Shown: in pieces, positions 16,713-23,922 of the stretch
Position numbering within the stretch: position 1 is the first letter of the stretch
Layout: each line of letters begins with the position of its first letter
Assembly (NCBI GenBank): GCA_036269455.1
Contig: DATARS010000239.1
Coordinates: forward strand, 1 to 46,966
Direction: 5' to 3'
Origin: CF-96 sp036269455
Lineage (GTDB): Bacteria; Chloroflexota; Dormibacteria; Aeolococcales; Aeolococcaceae
DNA: 46,966 nucleotides
Made by a program: the position numbers and the translations under genes
The notes under the pieces: generated by a model
Database searches by the model: none
What the model saw: only the letters and a program-made list of their open reading frames with translations
Told to the model about the DNA's origin: nothing

Positions 16713-17758
16713 GGCAGCGCGCGCTCGGCGACGAGCACGCGGGTGGGCATGTGCGGCAGCGGGTGCACCTCGGGGGCGGCGAACCCGGCGGCGGCGAGCA
16801 TCCGCGCCAGCCGGGGCAGCGAGTGCGCCTCGCCCTGTCGGGTCCACACCAGCATGATCACCGAGAAGAGCCGGGCGGCGAGGTCGCGCTCCGGGTCGTC
16901 GCCGCTGGCGGTGAAGTCCTGGATGACCAGGCGCCCGCCGTGGCGGAGCACCCCGGCGGCCCGGCGCAGCAGCTCGACGCAGCGATCCTCGTCGAAGTGG
17001 TGGAGCACGTGGCTCATCAGCACCACGTCGTAGGGGCCGCCGAGCGGCACCTCGAACATGTTCCCGGGGATCCACTCGACCCGGTCGCTCAGCCCGAGCC
17101 TCTCGGCGACGCCTCGACTGGTGGTGAGCACGTTGGGCCAGTCGAGCGACCACACCCGCGCCTGCGGGTTCTGCAGCGCGAGGGTGTAGCCGTACAGGCC
17201 GTTGCCGCAGGCCACGTCGAGGATGTCGAGCGGGTCGCGCTTCGACGCCCAGGGCGCGAGCAGCTCGGCGATGCCCGGGGCGGCGCCGCCGGCGAGGCCG
17301 CCGACCGAGGCGGCGAAGTCCTCCCACCACGGGTGCATCGGGGTCTCCGCGTGGTCGTCGGTGACCGCGCCGCCCTGGCGCACGGCCTCGTCCAGCCGCT
17401 GGAAGCGCTGCCAGAGGTGGTCCGCCGAGAAGATGCGGGTGAGCTCGCCGAGATACATGGGTCCGCTGCTCACCAGGAAGGCGGCGCTGAGCGGCGTCAG
17501 CCGGTAGTGCTCGCCGTCGACGGCGACGAGCCCCAGCGCGCTCAGCGCGTCGAGGAGGATGCGGGTGCCGCGCTCGTCGGCGCCGGTCTGCGCGGCGATC
17601 TCCGCGGCGGTGGCGTCGCCCTCGGCGAGGCGGTCGAAGACCCCGAGCTGAACCCCGGTGCGCAGGATCGCGCTCGCCTGGAACCCCTGCATCAGCTGCA
17701 TCAGGGCGTCGGGGGACGGAGCCCCCGTGGCCGGAGCGGTCGACTCGGAAATGGTCAT
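16709..17758 (-). CDS. O-methyltransferase with winged-helix dimerisation domain
   Basis: 349-aa enzyme of the Methyltransf_2 type. The N-terminal dimerisation domain (about 15-100) has GVFDRLAEGDATAAEIAAQTGADERGTRILLDAL. The SAM site is ILDVACGNGLYGYTLAL near residue 180, followed by LDWPNVL, VLMSHVLHHFDEDRCVELL and GGRLVIQDF. Relatives methylate small-molecule hydroxyls in secondary metabolism. The ATG at 17758 was chosen because GGGAGGA lies 7 nt upstream; the frame is open further up to 17821. It is coupled to the sugar dehydrogenase gene. The substrate is unknown. Confidence 0.8.
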   Translation of the reverse strand: MTISESTAPATGAPSPDALMQLMQGFQASAILRTGVQLGVFDRLAEGDATAAEIAAQTGADERGTRILLDALSALGLVAVDGEHYRLTPLSAAFLVSSGPMYLGELTRIFSADHLWQRFQRLDEAVRQGGAVTDDHAETPMHPWWEDFAASVGGLAGGAAPGIAELLAPWASKRDPLDILDVACGNGLYGYTLALQNPQARVWSLDWPNVLTTSRGVAERLGLSDRVEWIPGNMFEVPLGGPYDVVLMSHVLHHFDEDRCVELLRRAAGVLRHGGRLVIQDFTASGDDPERDLAARLFSVIMLVWTRQGEAHSLPRLARMLAAAGFAAPEVHPLPHMPTRVLVAERALP

Positions 17759-17851
17759 GCCGGCATCCTCCCGGTCGGCGGGCGCTGCGGAGAGAGCCGA
17801 TGGTACCGGCTCGCCCTCCAAGGCGCCGCCGCGCCGTGTCCGGAGACGGAC

Positions 17852-17880
17852 TTCCCACGAGCGGGGCCGCGTACTACGAT
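17852..17880 (+). promoter_or_regulatory. Candidate promoter of the cytidylate-kinase-like gene
   Basis: TTCCCA (17852-17857), a 17-bp spacer and TACGAT (17875-17880) precede a Shine-Dalgarno GGAGGG at 17887-17892. Confidence 0.35.
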
Positions 17881-17901
17881 TCGTGTGGAGGGATCAGCTC
17901 G

Positions 17902-18570
17902 TTGGGCACCGTCACCATCGCCGCCAGCTACGGCACGGGGTGCGCGGTCATCGCCTCCGCGGTGGCCAATCGTCTCGGCCTGCCGCTGCTCGACCGGGCC
18001 ATCCCGCCGGCGGTCGCCACCGAGCTCGACGAGCCGCTGCAGACCGCGCTCGCCGACGACGAGCGGCACGAGGGCGGCCTGGTCGGGCGCCTCTTCAGCC
18101 GGGCGGTGACGGTGAGCGGCTACTACCAGGGCGAGCCCCTGAACCTGCCGACCCTCGCCGGCGACGACCTGGTGGCGAACACCGAGGCGGTGATCCGCTG
18201 CGCGGCGCAGCGCTGCGGCGCGGTGATCCTCGGACGCGCGGGGATGTTCGTGCTGCGCGGCTGGCCGCAGACGCTGCACGTCCGTCTCGACGGGGCCGCC
18301 GAGGCGCGGCGACGGCTGGCGATGGCGCACGAGGGCATCGATGCCGAGACCGCGGCCCGTCAGCAGGTCGCCACCGACCGCGCCCGGGCCGCGTATGTAC
18401 GCCACTTCTACCGCGAGCACGGACGCTGGGAGGACCCCGCGAACTACCACCTGGTGCTCGACAGCACCGTGCTCCCCGCCGACACCTGCGTGAAGCTGAT
18501 CGTCGCCGCGGCGCGCGCCCACTGCGCGCTGGGCACGCGCGCCCCCTCCCCCGCCGCCAGCCGCCGGTAG
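17902..18570 (+). CDS. Cytidylate kinase-like family protein
   Basis: 222-aa P-loop-like protein of the Cytidylate_kin2 family. The N-terminus TVTIAASYGTGCAVIASAVANRLGLPLLDRAI aligns with the family's ITISREYGSGG...LAERLGIPYYDKE pattern, and AVILGRAGMFVL and HVRLDGAAEARRRLAM follow. The usual GSGG of the loop reads GTGC, so nucleotide binding may differ. Function in this family is largely unassigned. The TTG at 17902 is preferred because GGAGGG lies about 9 nt upstream and the conserved domain begins there; the frame is open to 17800 but the extra 34 residues are Arg/Pro-rich and unlike the family. It is divergent from the O-methyltransferase. Confidence 0.75.
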   Translation: MGTVTIAASYGTGCAVIASAVANRLGLPLLDRAIPPAVATELDEPLQTALADDERHEGGLVGRLFSRAVTVSGYYQGEPLNLPTLAGDDLVANTEAVIRCAAQRCGAVILGRAGMFVLRGWPQTLHVRLDGAAEARRRLAMAHEGIDAETAARQQVATDRARAAYVRHFYREHGRWEDPANYHLVLDSTVLPADTCVKLIVAAARAHCALGTRAPSPAASRR

Positions 18571-18657
18571 GCAGACAGGCGGGACGCGCGGGCGCAAGAC
18601 CTCCGCCGGCTCCCCGTTGTGACCGTAGGCAGGACGGGCCGGTCAGGAGGTGTTCCC

Positions 18658-20292
18658 ATGCGCGTGCTCCGTTCCGCTCTCGTCATCGGCCTCGCCGCCG
18701 CCAGCCTCGGCTGGGCCGCGGGCGACGCCCTGGTCTCGCCGAGGGCCGACATCACCGTCTCGAACGCCACGCTCGACGGCATCGTCCGCGCCAGCCTCGA
18801 CGAGGAGACGCTCGACGGCTGGAACCCGGCGACCAGCGGGCTCTACATCAACTGGAGCAGCGTCGACCCGACCCAGGTGAACTTCACCGACCACAACACC
18901 TCGCGCCACGACGCCCAGACCGACCTGCGCGACCTCGACGACATGCTGCGCTACGAGCAGCAGCACCCCGGCGACACCTCGCAGCAGGCGGGCATCGCCC
19001 GCCTCATGCCGGGGACGGTGAAGGAGTTCCACAAGTCCTCGAGCACCTCGGGATGGGTGTACTGGGAGCTGCTCGACCTCGCGGCGCTGACCGGAGACCC
19101 CTCCTGGAGCGCCGACGCGGTCTCGATGGCCACCCACTACGCGAAGGCGATCGACCCCCTGGTCGGATACTCGCACGGCAAGGTCGTCGCCTCCACCGAT
19201 CCGCATTCCGCGACATGCTCCGACGGCTTCCGCGTCGACGGCCAGCTCGAGCTCGGCGCGATGCTCATCGACGCCGGCAAGCGCTTCGGCAACGCCATGT
19301 GGACGGTGCAGGGCCAGCGCGCCTACACCGTGGTGCGCGCGGCCGCATTCGACCCCGCCCACGGGTTCTACGACCGCATCATCTGCAACGGCGCCCGCTG
19401 GGACCAGCAGGCCAAGGTCGAGGAGATCGCCGACGAGGCCCGCACCGCGATCCTCGCCGGCCAGTACGCCGGAGTCGGCTCGCTGACCGCCGACGGACTC
19501 GCACTTCTGGACACGCTCGTCGCCAACCACGCCGGCCTCCACGACGACGCGAACGGCGGCTGGTGCCCGCTCATCGACATGGGCACCGGGGTGCTCGACT
19601 GCCACATCAAGACCGCCCGCCAGTTCCTCCTGCTCCGCGTCTTCCACGAGGTCGACCGCACCGATCCCGGCCGCTACCTCACCCAGGAGAACGAGCTGAT
19701 CAACCTGGTGCCGCGGATCGTCACCAGCCCGCACGCCGGCTTCCTCTACGAGCGCGCTCCCGACTTCAGCCTCTACCGCGGCGAGAACTGGATCACCACC
19801 GAGTCCGACGGCATCGTGCTCGGCTCCATCCAGTCGGTGCTCGCCGACGGCGGCAGCGGCACCACCACCACGACGGCGACCACCACGTCGACGGGGACCA
19901 GCACCGCGACCTCGACGATGACCACCACCACGACATCGACCACCACGACCGCGAGGTCCACCACCTCGTCGACGACGACCAGCAGCAGCAGCACCGCAGC
20001 CGCAGGGTGCCCCACGACCACCACGACCACCACCGGCACGGTGAGCACCAGCAGCGTCTCGATCTTCGTCACCGCCACCCAGTCGCACCTCTGCGCGACG
20101 CTCGGCTGGACGGGCGGTGGCGTGCTGAACCTGATCATCTACAACAGCGGCGGCTCGACAACGCTCGGCCAGGTCACCACCGGCACCTCGCCGGAGACGC
20201 TCAGCATCCCCAGCACCCCGGGCACGGTCTACAAGGTGAAGGTCAAGCCGATCTCCGGCTCGGCCACGTACACGCTCACCACCGCAGCCTGA
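18658..20292 (+). CDS. Secreted protein: helical-barrel-like domain, Thr/Ser linker, beta-sandwich
   Basis: 544-aa exported protein. Signal peptide 1-21 (LRSALVIGLAAASLGWAAGD). Residues about 30-400 are rich in Trp, Tyr and helical segments in a repeating pattern (WVYWELLDLAALTGDPSW, VDGQLELGAMLIDAGKRFG, IKTARQFLLLRVFHE), resembling an alpha/alpha-barrel such as in glycan-active enzymes; I do not recognise the family. A ~60-residue Thr/Ser linker follows, then a ~90-residue C-terminal domain (SIFVTATQSHLCATLGWTG; LSIPSTPGTVYKVKV) like pre-peptidase-type beta-sandwiches. Six Cys suggest disulphides. The ATG at 18658 has AGGAGG 8 nt upstream. It could be a secreted carbohydrate-binding or -degrading protein, but no catalytic residues can be assigned. 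Confidence 0.6.
   Translation: MRVLRSALVIGLAAASLGWAAGDALVSPRADITVSNATLDGIVRASLDEETLDGWNPATSGLYINWSSVDPTQVNFTDHNTSRHDAQTDLRDLDDMLRYEQQHPGDTSQQAGIARLMPGTVKEFHKSSSTSGWVYWELLDLAALTGDPSWSADAVSMATHYAKAIDPLVGYSHGKVVASTDPHSATCSDGFRVDGQLELGAMLIDAGKRFGNAMWTVQGQRAYTVVRAAAFDPAHGFYDRIICNGARWDQQAKVEEIADEARTAILAGQYAGVGSLTADGLALLDTLVANHAGLHDDANGGWCPLIDMGTGVLDCHIKTARQFLLLRVFHEVDRTDPGRYLTQENELINLVPRIVTSPHAGFLYERAPDFSLYRGENWITTESDGIVLGSIQSVLADGGSGTTTTTATTTSTGTSTATSTMTTTTTSTTTTARSTTSSTTTSSSSTAAAGCPTTTTTTTGTVSTSSVSIFVTATQSHLCATLGWTGGGVLNLIIYNSGGSTTLGQVTTGTSPETLSIPSTPGTVYKVKVKPISGSATYTLTTAA
19858..20040 (+). repeat. Low-complexity ACC/ACG tract encoding a Thr/Ser linker
   Basis: Imperfect ACC, ACG and AGC triplets in frame with the surrounding gene encode a Thr-dominated tether between the two folded domains. 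Such tracts are prone to length variation. Confidence 0.8.
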
Positions 20293-20345
20293 CCGGCCTG
20301 TAGGATTGCCCGGCCCTCGGGCGACGTCGAACGGAGGCACACAGC

Positions 20346-20858
20346 ATGTCCAGGGGTGCGGTCCCCGGCCTGATGGCCGGGGTGGCTGCGGCCGTCCTCG
20401 CCGGCTGCGGCGGCGGCACGGCCGGCGGCACGCCGGCGGCGACCACCCCCGCGGTGCCGACCTTCGCAGCGCCCACCCAGGCGGTGGTGCCGCCCCACGA
20501 CATCGCCGTCGCCCTGAACAAGGTGCTCGCCCAGGCGGGCACCGAGCTCACCGCCACGAGCAACGACCTGCAGCGCTCCGCGACTCTCGACCAGGCCGCC
20601 CAGGTCATGGGCGACCACGCCTCGACCTACAACGGCCTCCACCAGACCCTGCAGGCGCTGCCCGCCTTCCCGGTGGCCCAGACCCAGGCGGACGTCAACC
20701 GGCTGAGCACCGATCTCGCCAGCCTCTCCTCGGTGATCAGCGCCATGCTCGCCGCCGAGGTCGCCCAGTACGGCCAGTTCAAGGCGCAGATCAACGCCAT
20801 GATCCCGGTCCTCAGCCACGACGTCGGCGTGGTCGGCAACGAGCTCAAGGGCTACTGA
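20346..20858 (+). CDS. Small helical lipoprotein
   Basis: 170-aa lipoprotein: signal with lipobox VLAGC (Cys21), a Gly/Thr/Pro-rich spacer to about residue 50, then one all-helical domain rich in Gln, Ala and Leu with hydrophobic periodicity (DIAVALNKVLAQAGTELTATSNDLQ; LSTDLASLSSVISAML). No family is recognised. The ATG has GGAGG about 9 nt upstream. TAGGAT at 20301-20306 may be its -10 box. Confidence 0.6.
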   Translation: MSRGAVPGLMAGVAAAVLAGCGGGTAGGTPAATTPAVPTFAAPTQAVVPPHDIAVALNKVLAQAGTELTATSNDLQRSATLDQAAQVMGDHASTYNGLHQTLQALPAFPVAQTQADVNRLSTDLASLSSVISAMLAAEVAQYGQFKAQINAMIPVLSHDVGVVGNELKGY

Positions 20859-20864
20859 GCCGGC

Positions 20865-23156
20865 TCAGGCGGCGGGGACGGCCTCGGCCTCGCGCCAGCG
20901 GCGCGGCTCGGCGGGGCGGGCGAGGACGAACCCCTGGCCGAGGGTGACCCCGAGCGCGCGGATCCGGGCCACCTGGTCCTCGGACTCGAGCCCCTCGGCG
21001 ATCACCTGGGCGCCGGTCGAGGCGGCGAACGTCACCAGCGCCTCGACCGCGGCGCGGGGCCCGCGGGCGTGGCTCTGGCGGGTGAGCTTCCCCGCGACCT
21101 TGATGAACTCGGGCGTCACGGTGGCGAGGGCGTCGAAGGTCGAGAAGCCCTCGCCGACGTCGTCGAGGGCGAAGCGGAAGCCCTCGGCCCGGTAGATGGC
21201 GACCACCTCGCGGAGGCGGTCGAGGTCGCGCACCGCCTCGCGCTCGGTGATCTCCAGCACCACCGCCGTCGGCGGCAGCCCGGCCGAGCGCAGCAGCAGG
21301 AGCATCTGGTCGACGTCGTGGACGGGGTCGAGGAGCGGGGTGGCGCCGACGTTGATGAACACCGGCCGGCCGCCGGGCAGCTCGTGGCAGTTGCGCAGGA
21401 TCGCCCGGCGGCAGACCCAGTCGAGGTCGCGGCCGAGGCCGAGCTGGTGGGCGGCCGCGAAGAGCCCCTCCACCCCGGCGTCGAGCGGCCCGTCGACCGG
21501 GCGTGAGAGCCCCTCGTAGCCGACCGCGCGGCGGCTCTCGAGGTCGATGATCGGCTGGTAGACGGCGCGCATCCCCTGGGTGGCGATGAGCTCGGGGAGG
21601 TAGCTCTCCCAGCGGGCGCGGCTGCCGGGCTGGAAGCGCTCGGGGGTCGACACCTCGGAGCGGTCGCGCCCACCCACCTTGGCCCGGTAGAGGGCCTCGT
21701 CGGAGAGGATCCAGACCGGCCCGGGATCGGCACCGGCGTCGCCGGTCGCGCAGCCGATGCTCAGCCGGGCCTGGCCGCGCGCCAGGGCGATGCCGTACAT
21801 CGAGGTGCGCAGCCGCTCGGCGACGGCGCTCGCCTCGGCGACGTCGGCGCCGACGAGCAGTGCGGCGAACTCGTCGCCCCCGGTGCGGGCCACGGTGTCG
21901 TGCTCGCGCACCCCGAGCCGCAGCGCCATGCCCACGGCGCGGAGCGCGGCGTCGCCGGCGTCGTGGCCGTAGGTGTCGTTGATCGCCTTGAGGCCGTCCA
22001 CGTCGATCGCCAGCACCGCGAACCGGCCCGGCGGCGGCAGCGCCAGCAGCCGCTCGAACTCGCGGCGGTTGGCGAGCCCGGTGAGCGGGTCGGTGCCGGC
22101 GAGGGTGGCGAGCCGCTGGGCGGTGTCGCGGAGCGCCGCCTCGATCCGCCGGCGCTCGATGAACTGCCCGAACTGGGAGCCGACGTCGGTGAGCAGGACG
22201 CTCAGTTCCTCGTCGACGGCGAGCTCGTCCTCGCCGCCGAGCACCATCACGCCGCTCACCCGGCCCTCGTTCACCAGCGGGAAGGCGGTCAGCCATCCGG
22301 TGCTCTCGATCTCCGCGTGCGCCCAGACCCGGCCGGTGACCCCCTCGCCGAAGCCGACGGTGTCGTCGGTGACCGCACGGCCCCGCCAGGGCTCGTCGGC
22401 GTGGCACCAGCGCGCCTCGGCGCGGAGCACCCCGGTGTCGACGTCGACGACGAGCAGCGCGCCGCAGAGGCTGCCCAGGGTGCGGGCCAGGGCGTCGAGG
22501 ATCGCGGGCGCGGCCTCGGCAGGGGTGGCGGCGTCGGCCAGGGTGCGGGTGACGGTGAACTGCAGGCTGCGAATCCGCTCGAGCCGGATCTGCTCGGCGG
22601 CGGCCACGCTCAGCGCCCGGGCGCGCTCGCGGATCTGCTCGACGAGCCGCTGCACGGTGAGGCCGGCGATGCCCGCGACCGCCGCCCAGAAGGCCAGCTC
22701 GGTGAGCTGCGCCCAGGTGCCGTGGACCGCGCTCGGCACCACCAGGACGACGCCGGCGGCGAGGATGCCGATCCAGAGCTCGTGGCGGGTGTGGTGGATC
22801 GCCATCCAGAAGAGGGGCAGCAGCACCAGCGGCTCGTAGATCTTCACCGTGCCGCCGGTGGATTCGTACACGAGGAGGATCACCCAGAAGTAGGCCAGCG
22901 GCGGCACCGCCTGGGCGAGGCGCGGCAGCCGGTCCCAGGGGGTGAAGAGCGCGATCGCGAGGATGATCCCGATCAGGGCCGCGGCGAGGAGGAGCAGGAG
23001 CGGCGCCTGCAGCGACACCCCCGATCCCAGGGCGCAGAGCAGCCCGAGCATCGCCGCCACCATGAACGGCGCGACACGACGGAGCAGCCCCTCCCGCTGG
23101 AAGGGGTTGTCCGGACCGCCGAGTCCGCTGCTGAGATCCGCGATGAGCTCGAGCAA
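20865..23156 (-). CDS. Membrane GAF-GGDEF-EAL cyclic-di-GMP enzyme
   Basis: 763-aa signalling protein. About five or six TM helices lie in 30-170 and a coiled segment in 170-200. A GAF-like domain spans 200-335, GGDEF 345-505 and EAL 515-755. The diguanylate cyclase site GGDEF (426-430) and inhibitory I-site REHD (417-420, five residues upstream) are intact. In the phosphodiesterase domain the first motif is EGL (548-550), and the Asn, ExxE, DD, Lys and second Glu positions are present (FINV, EITE, DDVG, FIKV, AEGLE). The usual KxD aspartate is missing (KVAGK). Cyclase activity is therefore likely; hydrolase activity is possible but less certain. The start is TTG at 23156, 9 nt after TAAGGT. 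Confidence 0.9.
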   Translation of the reverse strand: MLELIADLSSGLGGPDNPFQREGLLRRVAPFMVAAMLGLLCALGSGVSLQAPLLLLLAAALIGIILAIALFTPWDRLPRLAQAVPPLAYFWVILLVYESTGGTVKIYEPLVLLPLFWMAIHHTRHELWIGILAAGVVLVVPSAVHGTWAQLTELAFWAAVAGIAGLTVQRLVEQIRERARALSVAAAEQIRLERIRSLQFTVTRTLADAATPAEAAPAILDALARTLGSLCGALLVVDVDTGVLRAEARWCHADEPWRGRAVTDDTVGFGEGVTGRVWAHAEIESTGWLTAFPLVNEGRVSGVMVLGGEDELAVDEELSVLLTDVGSQFGQFIERRRIEAALRDTAQRLATLAGTDPLTGLANRREFERLLALPPPGRFAVLAIDVDGLKAINDTYGHDAGDAALRAVGMALRLGVREHDTVARTGGDEFAALLVGADVAEASAVAERLRTSMYGIALARGQARLSIGCATGDAGADPGPVWILSDEALYRAKVGGRDRSEVSTPERFQPGSRARWESYLPELIATQGMRAVYQPIIDLESRRAVGYEGLSRPVDGPLDAGVEGLFAAAHQLGLGRDLDWVCRRAILRNCHELPGGRPVFINVGATPLLDPVHDVDQMLLLLRSAGLPPTAVVLEITEREAVRDLDRLREVVAIYRAEGFRFALDDVGEGFSTFDALATVTPEFIKVAGKLTRQSHARGPRAAVEALVTFAASTGAQVIAEGLESEDQVARIRALGVTLGQGFVLARPAEPRRWREAEAVPAA

Positions 23157-23165
23157 TTCGCCGTC

Positions 23166-23171
23166 ACCTTA
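23166..23171 (-). promoter_or_regulatory. -10 box upstream of the GGDEF-EAL gene
   Basis: TAAGGT on the minus strand ends 9 nt before the TTG start, so the leader would be only two or three bases. The 230 bases from 23172 to 23400 hold no gene I can support; they contain a 12-bp TCACC-TG-GGTGA palindrome around 23274-23285. Confidence 0.4.
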
Positions 23172-23400
23172 TCCGGCGGTCAGTCGCCCTCCGCGGCGGT
23201 CGACCTCATCGTCGCGGCAGGGTGATCGCGTCTCGACCCAAGGGGGCCAACCGCCACAGCGGACACCGTCCCGTCACCTGGGTGATGAGCGGTGCGCATG
23301 CTGTGATGCGCCTGTCACCGACACGGCGCGGCGACGCCACCCCCGCTCCACCCCGCGCGGGTGAGGATGCATGCGTTGGCCCGCACCGAGGATGCAGGAC

Positions 23401-23523
23401 ATGGCCGTCAACAGCAGACTGGTGATCGCCGTCGCCGGCGCCGCGAGCGTTGTGCTCGGCGCGCTGGTTGCGGACAGACACGCCCAGAACCACTACACGC
23501 CGAGCAACCGCCGGAAGCGCTGA
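23401..23523 (+). CDS. 40-aa hydrophobic small protein
   Basis: ATG-to-TGA frame encoding MAVNSRLVIAVAGAASV, then VLGALVADRHAQNHY and a basic end SNRRKR. It is one TM helix with a basic tail. Codons end almost uniformly in G or C. An imperfect GAGG lies about 11 nt upstream. It has no recognised family. A perfect hairpin follows 9 bp after the stop, which supports a real transcription unit. Confidence 0.45.
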   Translation: MAVNSRLVIAVAGAASVVLGALVADRHAQNHYTPSNRRKR

Positions 23524-23532
23524 CCCGCGAGT

Positions 23533-23556
23533 CCGGTCACCGTGGACGGTGACCGG
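23533..23556. terminator. Bidirectional hairpin terminator
   Basis: CCGGTCACCG-tgga-CGGTGACCGG, a perfect 10-bp stem with a 4-nt loop, in the 52-bp gap between the 40-aa gene and the convergent cold-shock gene. There is no U-tract on either strand. Confidence 0.65.
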
Positions 23557-23575
23557 TCCTCGCGGATCGGTTCGA

Positions 23576-23779
23576 TCAGGCCGGCTTGACCTGACGCGCG
23601 CGCGGACCCTTGTCGCTGCGCTCGATCTCGAAGCTCACGCGCTCACCGGCGCCGAGCGAGTCGAACTCGAGCGAGCTGTCGAGACCGCTGCGATGGAAGA
23701 AGTACTCGACACCGTCGTCTGCGGCGATGAAGCCGAAGCCGCGATCGGGAACAACCTTCTTGACGCTACCGGTCAACAT
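23576..23779 (-). CDS. Cold-shock domain protein
   Basis: 67-aa single-domain OB-fold protein that binds single-stranded RNA or DNA. RNP1 is RGFGFIAAD and RNP2 is VEYFFHRSGL; the end GPRARQVKPA is typical. The opening GSVKKVVPDRGFGFI differs from the classic GTVKWFNAEKGFGFI in lacking the Trp and the first aromatic of the binding platform, so affinity may be lower. ATG 23779 with GGAGA 8 nt upstream; a GTG 15 nt earlier is possible. Confidence 0.85.
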   Translation of the reverse strand: MLTGSVKKVVPDRGFGFIAADDGVEYFFHRSGLDSSLEFDSLGAGERVSFEIERSDKGPRARQVKPA

Positions 23780-23922
23780 GCAATCTGTCTCCACACCTTC
23801 CCGAGAGAGTATCTGCACACGAGCGCGCGTCCGAGTCGAGAAGGCGAGTGCGAGACGAGCGACCGGTGGCCCGCTGTGAGCCATCTGGTCCGCAGCGTAC
23901 CACGGGTGCTGAAATCCCTGCC

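Noticed and set aside
15525..17858. Single 777-aa minus-strand protein ending in the sugar dehydrogenase
   Set aside because: The upstream two thirds are a shadow of the methyltransferase frame; the lipoprotein signal at GTG 16712 marks the true start.
19858..20040. Triplet-rich tract as CRISPR or tandem repeat array
   Set aside because: No fixed repeat and spacer lengths; it is an in-frame Thr/Ser linker.
23172..23400. c-di-GMP riboswitch near the GGDEF-EAL gene
   Set aside because: No GEMM-type conserved core was found on either strand; only a short palindrome is visible.
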